From: Dermatophilus congolensis
GTDB taxonomy: Bacteria > Actinomycetota > Actinomycetes > Actinomycetales > Dermatophilaceae
DNA: 17,577 bases
NCBI GenBank assembly: GCA_030538115.1
Contig: JAUNUP010000047.1
Span: forward strand, 1-17,577
Direction: 5' to 3'
The position numbers and the translations under genes are program-made. Under the pieces are notes generated by a model. That model was not told the origin of the DNA and did not search any database. It was given only the letters and a program-made list of their open reading frames with translations. This document shows, one piece after another, positions 14,490 through 17,577 of the stretch (within the stretch, counting starts at the first letter, position 1; each line of letters starts with the position of its first letter).

Positions 14490-15245
14490 CTATCGCCCGC
14501 CGCCGACGGCCGCCTCGCCGTCGGCCGTGCCGGAGCTGTCTGCGGAGTCGTGCGCCGGGGCCGTGAGCGAAGCGACGAGGTCGGCGAGTCCGTTGCCGGA
14601 GGCGTTGGCCACCAGTAGAAACGGCCGCTCCGCCGTGTACCGGATCGCCGACACCGAGGCCGGCGAGACCACGTACCGCTGAAACGCATCGAGATGTGCG
14701 CCACCCGCATCGGCGAGCACGGCCTTGATCGGGTCTCCGTGGCTGACGAGCACCCACACCGCGTGCGGCCCGTGCTCGTCGTGCACGCGACGGTCGTGCT
14801 CGCGCACCGCGTCGAGCATCCGCGCCGACATCGCGGTCAGGGATTCGCCCGGAAAGTCGTCGCCGTCGGGAAAGCGGGCCGCGCTCGGTTGGTTCTGCAC
14901 GGTCTTCCAGAGCGGCTCGGAGGCGAGGTCTTTGAGCGAGCGCCCCGTCCAGGCTCCGTAGCGGCACTCGGCGAATCGGTCGTCGGTGATCACCGGCAAT
15001 CCGGGCCAGGCAGCGTCGCGCACGAGCTCGGCAGTCTCCTGGCAACGCTGCAACGGACTGCTGGCGACCAGCACCGGTGCGAGCGCGCGATCGCTCTCAC
15101 CGTGGCCGGCTCCGAGAAGGTCGCCGAGGCGCGTCGCTTGATCGCGGCCGACGTCGTCGAGCCCGACCCCGGGGGTCCATCCGGCGAGTACGCCACCTGC
15201 GTTCGCGGTGGTCCGCCCGTGGCGGATGAGAAGGCACGTCGGCAC
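14490..15245 (-). CDS. MSMEG_4193-type histidine phosphatase
   Basis: Histidine phosphatase (phosphoglycerate-mutase-like) superfamily, 251 aa; actinobacterial members near DUF3090 and SCO1664 are grouped as the MSMEG_4193 family, substrate unknown. The catalytic RHG is at 8-10 (LLIRHGRTTAN, His9), with VASSPLQRCQETAEL at 60-74, the acid region FAECRYGAWTGRSL at 91-104 (Glu93) and the second histidine in WVLVSHGDPIKAVL at 164-177 (His169). The C-terminal 20 residues are Ser/Ala/Gly-rich. The frame continues far upstream antisense to corA, but MPTCLLIRHG is the normal family start. The GTG at 15245 sits six bases after TACAGT, and a GGAGG is only one base away, too close to be used. First gene of the three-gene cluster. 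Confidence 0.9.
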   Translation of the reverse strand: MPTCLLIRHGRTTANAGGVLAGWTPGVGLDDVGRDQATRLGDLLGAGHGESDRALAPVLVASSPLQRCQETAELVRDAAWPGLPVITDDRFAECRYGAWTGRSLKDLASEPLWKTVQNQPSAARFPDGDDFPGESLTAMSARMLDAVREHDRRVHDEHGPHAVWVLVSHGDPIKAVLADAGGAHLDAFQRYVVSPASVSAIRYTAERPFLLVANASGNGLADLVASLTAPAHDSADSSGTADGEAAVGGGR

Positions 15246-15251
15246 CCCTCC

Positions 15252-15257
15252 ACTGTA
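15252..15257 (-). promoter_or_regulatory. -10 box of leaderless phosphatase promoter
   Basis: TACAGT on the minus strand, then ggaggg, then the GTG at 15245. The spacing of six bases is the same as at the other leaderless genes of the window. Confidence 0.55.
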
Positions 15258-15341
15258 GGCGCCGCTCTCCTGCAGCAGAGAGGTGGCACGACGAGCGCCC
15301 CGGCCGCGATCGCGTGCCGCTGATGGCGGTGGCGCCGCCGG

Positions 15342-15347
15342 TATGGT
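15342..15347 (+). promoter_or_regulatory. Possible -10 box of corA
   Basis: TATGGT ends three bases before the ATG at 15351. If transcription starts 6-7 bases after it, the ATG would lie upstream of the transcript and the in-frame GTG at 15360 or 15366 would be the true start. This leaves the corA start uncertain by 3-5 codons. Confidence 0.3.
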
Positions 15348-15350
15348 CGG

Positions 15351-16334
15351 ATGACCTCTGTGATCGTGGACAAGGCCATCTACGTCGACGGCAGGCGCGA
15401 GCCCAGCGGCAATGTCGGCAGCGCACTCGACTGGGTGCGCGAGCACGGGTCGGGGTTCGTGTGGGTCGGCACGCACTCCCCCGGCGGTGACGAGTTCACG
15501 CGCATCGCCGAGCAGATGCATCTGCACCCGCTCGCGGTCGAAGACGCACTCAAGGGCAATCAGCGCGCCAAGATCGACTTCTACGAGACCTCGATGTTCG
15601 TGGTGCTCAAGACGCTGCACTACATCGACGCGACCTCCGACGTCGAGACCGGCGAGCTCATGGTCTTCGTCGGCGACGACTTCGTCATGTCGGTGCGGCG
15701 CGGCGAGATGTTGCCCCTGCAAGGCATGCGTCGGCGCCTGGAGGCAGACCCCGCGCGGCTCGCCGAGGGCCCCATGGTCGTCTTCCACGCGATCATCGAC
15801 CAGGTGGTCGACAACTACCGCCACATCGACACCGAACTCGCCCGCGATCTCGACGACATCGAAGAGGCGGTGCTGGGCGGCAAGCAGGAGGTCGACACGG
15901 CCGACATCTATCGCCTCAAGCGCGAGGTTCTCGAGTTCAAACGCGGCACGATCCCGCTGGTCGCGCCCTTGCGCAGGTTGACCAGCGGAGACGAGAGCCA
16001 CCTCGTGCCCGAGTCTCTGCGGCCGTTCTACGCCGACGTTCTCGACCACCTTCTCGGCGTCGTCGACCACGCCGAGACCTACGACCGACTGCTCACCGAC
16101 ATCCTCACCGCCCGCCTCACGCAGATGTCGCTTCAGCAGAACGAAGACATGCGACGCATCTCGTCGTGGGCGGCCATGGCGGCGGTGCCGACGATGATCG
16201 CCGGCGTCTACGGCATGAACTTCGACAACATGCCCGAACTGCATACGGAGTACGGCTATTTCGTCGTGATCGCGGTGATCGTGCTGGCCTGCACCCTGCT
16301 CTACCGGCGACTCCGCAAGGCCGGGTGGCTTTGA
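15351..16334 (+). CDS. corA: CorA-family magnesium/divalent cation transporter
   Basis: Pentameric channel-type transporter of Mg2+ (possibly Co2+ or other divalent ions) in the cytoplasmic membrane. The 327-aa protein has a long cytoplasmic alpha/beta domain and helical stalk (1-270), with characteristic HPLAVEDAL (59-67) and QRAKIDFYETSMFVVLKTL (71-89). Two C-terminal membrane helices follow at about 272-289 and 302-318, separated by the selectivity motif YGMNFDNMPEL (287-297; GMN at 288-290). The C-terminus RRLRKAGWL is the usual basic end. The start may be the ATG at 15351 or a GTG a few codons in. It is divergent from the phosphatase and ends at a terminator shared with uppP. No M-box or other riboswitch fits in the 105-bp upstream gap. 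Confidence 0.93.
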   Translation: MTSVIVDKAIYVDGRREPSGNVGSALDWVREHGSGFVWVGTHSPGGDEFTRIAEQMHLHPLAVEDALKGNQRAKIDFYETSMFVVLKTLHYIDATSDVETGELMVFVGDDFVMSVRRGEMLPLQGMRRRLEADPARLAEGPMVVFHAIIDQVVDNYRHIDTELARDLDDIEEAVLGGKQEVDTADIYRLKREVLEFKRGTIPLVAPLRRLTSGDESHLVPESLRPFYADVLDHLLGVVDHAETYDRLLTDILTARLTQMSLQQNEDMRRISSWAAMAAVPTMIAGVYGMNFDNMPELHTEYGYFVVIAVIVLACTLLYRRLRKAGWL

Positions 16335-16337
16335 GAC

Positions 16338-16379
16338 ACGACAAAAGGGAGTCGGTTGGTACCGACTCCCTCTTGTCGT
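16338..16379. terminator. Bidirectional terminator between corA and uppP
   Basis: Arms of 19 nt (16338-16356 and 16361-16379) pair with a single mismatch around a four-base loop, tggt. The core GGGAGTCGGT/ACCGACTCCC is followed by TCTTGTC on the plus strand and by TTTTGTC on the minus strand. It begins four bases after the corA stop codon and lies 16 bases past the uppP stop codon, so it can serve both convergent genes. Confidence 0.9.
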
Positions 16380-16394
16380 ACCCCCGAGGGGAGG

Positions 16395-17255
16395 TCAGTT
16401 GTGCGTCATCCAGCCCGCGGCAAGGGCAACGATGAGCGCGATGCCGAGCACGATGCGGTAGTAGATGAACAGGCGCAGCGAGTTGGTGGCCACGAACTTC
16501 AGCAGCCACGCGATCGCCGCGTAGGCGACGAAGAACGAGACGACGATGCCGAGAATCATCGGGCCCCACCCGATGACCGTCGTGTCGACCTCCGTCAGAC
16601 CCCACAGACCCGCCGCCGTCAGCGCCGGGATAGCGAGGAAGAACGACAGGCGCGTCGCCACCACACGGTTCACGCCGGCGAAAAGACCGGCCGAGATCGT
16701 GGCACCCGAGCGGGAGACACCCGGGACCAGCGAGAAGCACTGCACGAGACCCAGAATCACGCCGTCACGGATCGTGATGTCGTCTTCTGCACGCTGCTTG
16801 CCCGCGGCCACCGTTGCGTCGTAACGCTTCTCGGAGTACCACATGACGAAGCTCCAGACGATGAGCGCCCCGGCGACGACCCACAGCGACCGCAGCGGAC
16901 CCGAAATCAGGCCTCTGAACAGAAAGCCGACGATGCCGACAGGCAAGGAGCCGACGATGACCGCCCACGCCAGCGTGTAGTCGTGGTGCGCACGTGCCTC
17001 AGCGTCACGCAGCCCCGCCACCCAGGCCTGGAAGAGACGAATGATGTCCTTCCAGAAGTACACGAGCGTCGCCATGATCGCGCCGATCTGGATGGTCGCC
17101 GTGTAGCCCGTGATGGTCGGGTGATCGATCGGCAGGCCGAGTAGCTTTTCCGTGATCGTCAGGTGCCCTGTCGACGAAATCGGAAGGTACTCGGTGAGCC
17201 CCTCGACGATGCCGAGGATGATCGAATCGAGATATGACAGTGAGACTGTCTGCAC
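16395..17255 (-). CDS. uppP: Undecaprenyl-diphosphatase UppP (BacA)
   Basis: Integral membrane enzyme that dephosphorylates undecaprenyl diphosphate to recycle the lipid carrier of peptidoglycan and other envelope polymers; overexpression of the family gives bacitracin resistance. The 286-aa length is usual. The two active-site motifs are present: EGLTEYLPISSTGH at 18-31 and PGVSRSGATIS at 178-188. Hydrophobic segments are visible near 8-24, 50-68, 95-115, 122-140, 165-180, 200-222, 228-253 and 264-283. The start is GTG with GAAAGGA five bases upstream, one of the few genes here with a conventional ribosome binding site. It is separated from corA by the shared terminator. Confidence 0.95.
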   Translation of the reverse strand: MQTVSLSYLDSIILGIVEGLTEYLPISSTGHLTITEKLLGLPIDHPTITGYTATIQIGAIMATLVYFWKDIIRLFQAWVAGLRDAEARAHHDYTLAWAVIVGSLPVGIVGFLFRGLISGPLRSLWVVAGALIVWSFVMWYSEKRYDATVAAGKQRAEDDITIRDGVILGLVQCFSLVPGVSRSGATISAGLFAGVNRVVATRLSFFLAIPALTAAGLWGLTEVDTTVIGWGPMILGIVVSFFVAYAAIAWLLKFVATNSLRLFIYYRIVLGIALIVALAAGWMTHN

Positions 17256-17260
17256 TGGGG

Positions 17261-17267
17261 TCCTTTC
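17261..17267 (-). promoter_or_regulatory. Ribosome binding site of uppP
   Basis: GAAAGGA on the minus strand, five bases before the GTG at 17255. It supports that start and contrasts with the leaderless genes around it. Confidence 0.6.
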
Positions 17268-17517
17268 ACACGATCATGGCCGGGCGTATTGCCGGGCGCG
17301 CCGGACGCATCGTCGAGCACGGGCACCCCCCGTCGGGCAGCATACGGCACGCAATCGGGTCCACTTGCGTGACTGCAGCTCAGGGTGTAGCGCGTGTCCT
17401 GGGCTTTCGCACCACGTAATCCTGTGGGGCACAAGCGAAATGGCGGTCGCCGCCCCGCTACTGCCGGGTGCGGCTCCGCCACCTCACAATGCTCTATGTA
17501 TAGACGCTAGCGCCGAT

Positions 17518-17577
17518 TCAGCGACCGTCGAGGTCCTCGTCGTCATCGTCTGAATCATCATCAGAGTCGTCGTCATC
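17518..17577 (-). CDS. C-terminal acidic tail of a truncated gene (right edge)
   Basis: Reading in from the right edge on the minus strand gives DDDDSDDDSDDDDEDLDGR followed by a TGA at 17520-17518. Only 19 codons are inside the window, so the gene cannot be identified. Mixed GAT/GAC and TCT/TCA codons argue for selected acidic residues over a simple DNA repeat. The alternative is low-complexity non-coding DNA. About 260 bp with no recognised gene separate it from uppP. Confidence 0.5.
   Translation of the reverse strand, partial: DDDDSDDDSDDDDEDLDGR

Noticed and set aside
14490..16244. 584-codon frame for the histidine phosphatase
   Set aside because: The upstream two thirds is antisense to corA; the family N-terminus LLIRHGRT begins right after the GTG at 15245.

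Overview
The window is a high-GC actinobacterial chromosome segment. The taxon evidence is gene content: MshC for mycothiol synthesis, a PAC2-family protein, an SCO1664/TIGR03843-family protein, DUF3090, an MSMEG_4193-type histidine phosphatase, an actinobacterial TrmI and an Rv0428c-like acetyltransferase, in an order typical of Actinobacteria. Many starts are GTG, and many genes have a TANNNT box 6-8 nt before the start codon (leaderless transcription). I lean towards Micrococcales, but that is inference.

Layout, left to right. 29-2361: trmI and a site-2-protease-like M50 gene on the minus strand, back to back with a plus-strand solo RecB/Cas4-like nuclease (2439-3314). 3421-4137: an Abi_2-family HEPN protein on the minus strand, the one obvious accessory/defence gene. 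Its leader holds a 9-bp stem with a 35-nt loop that can also pair with the leader just before the start codon, which suggests an AbiF-type toxin with an RNA partner. 4138-4661 is non-coding, with two same-geometry inverted repeats and one copy of a 55-bp hairpin element. 4662-6388: an HAD phosphatase and a GNAT acetyltransferase overlapping by GTGA. 6389-6741 is non-coding, with two more 55-bp hairpins and a 31-bp periodic repeat. 6742-10446: metH. 10569-11590: an unrecognised 57-aa leaderless ORF overlapping the PAC2 gene by GTGA. 11636-12901: mshC, convergent with PAC2. 13032-15245: histidine phosphatase, DUF3090 and SCO1664 genes on the minus strand. 15351-16334: CorA-type transporter. 16395-17255: uppP, converging on corA at a strong shared terminator. 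17518-17577: the acidic C-terminal tail of a minus-strand gene running off the right edge.

Most genes are core metabolism or maintenance: methionine synthesis, mycothiol synthesis, tRNA m1A methylation, lipid-carrier recycling and divalent cation uptake. The parts that look least ordinary are the Abi gene with its structured leader, the repeats around the HAD-GNAT pair, and the small ORF ahead of PAC2.
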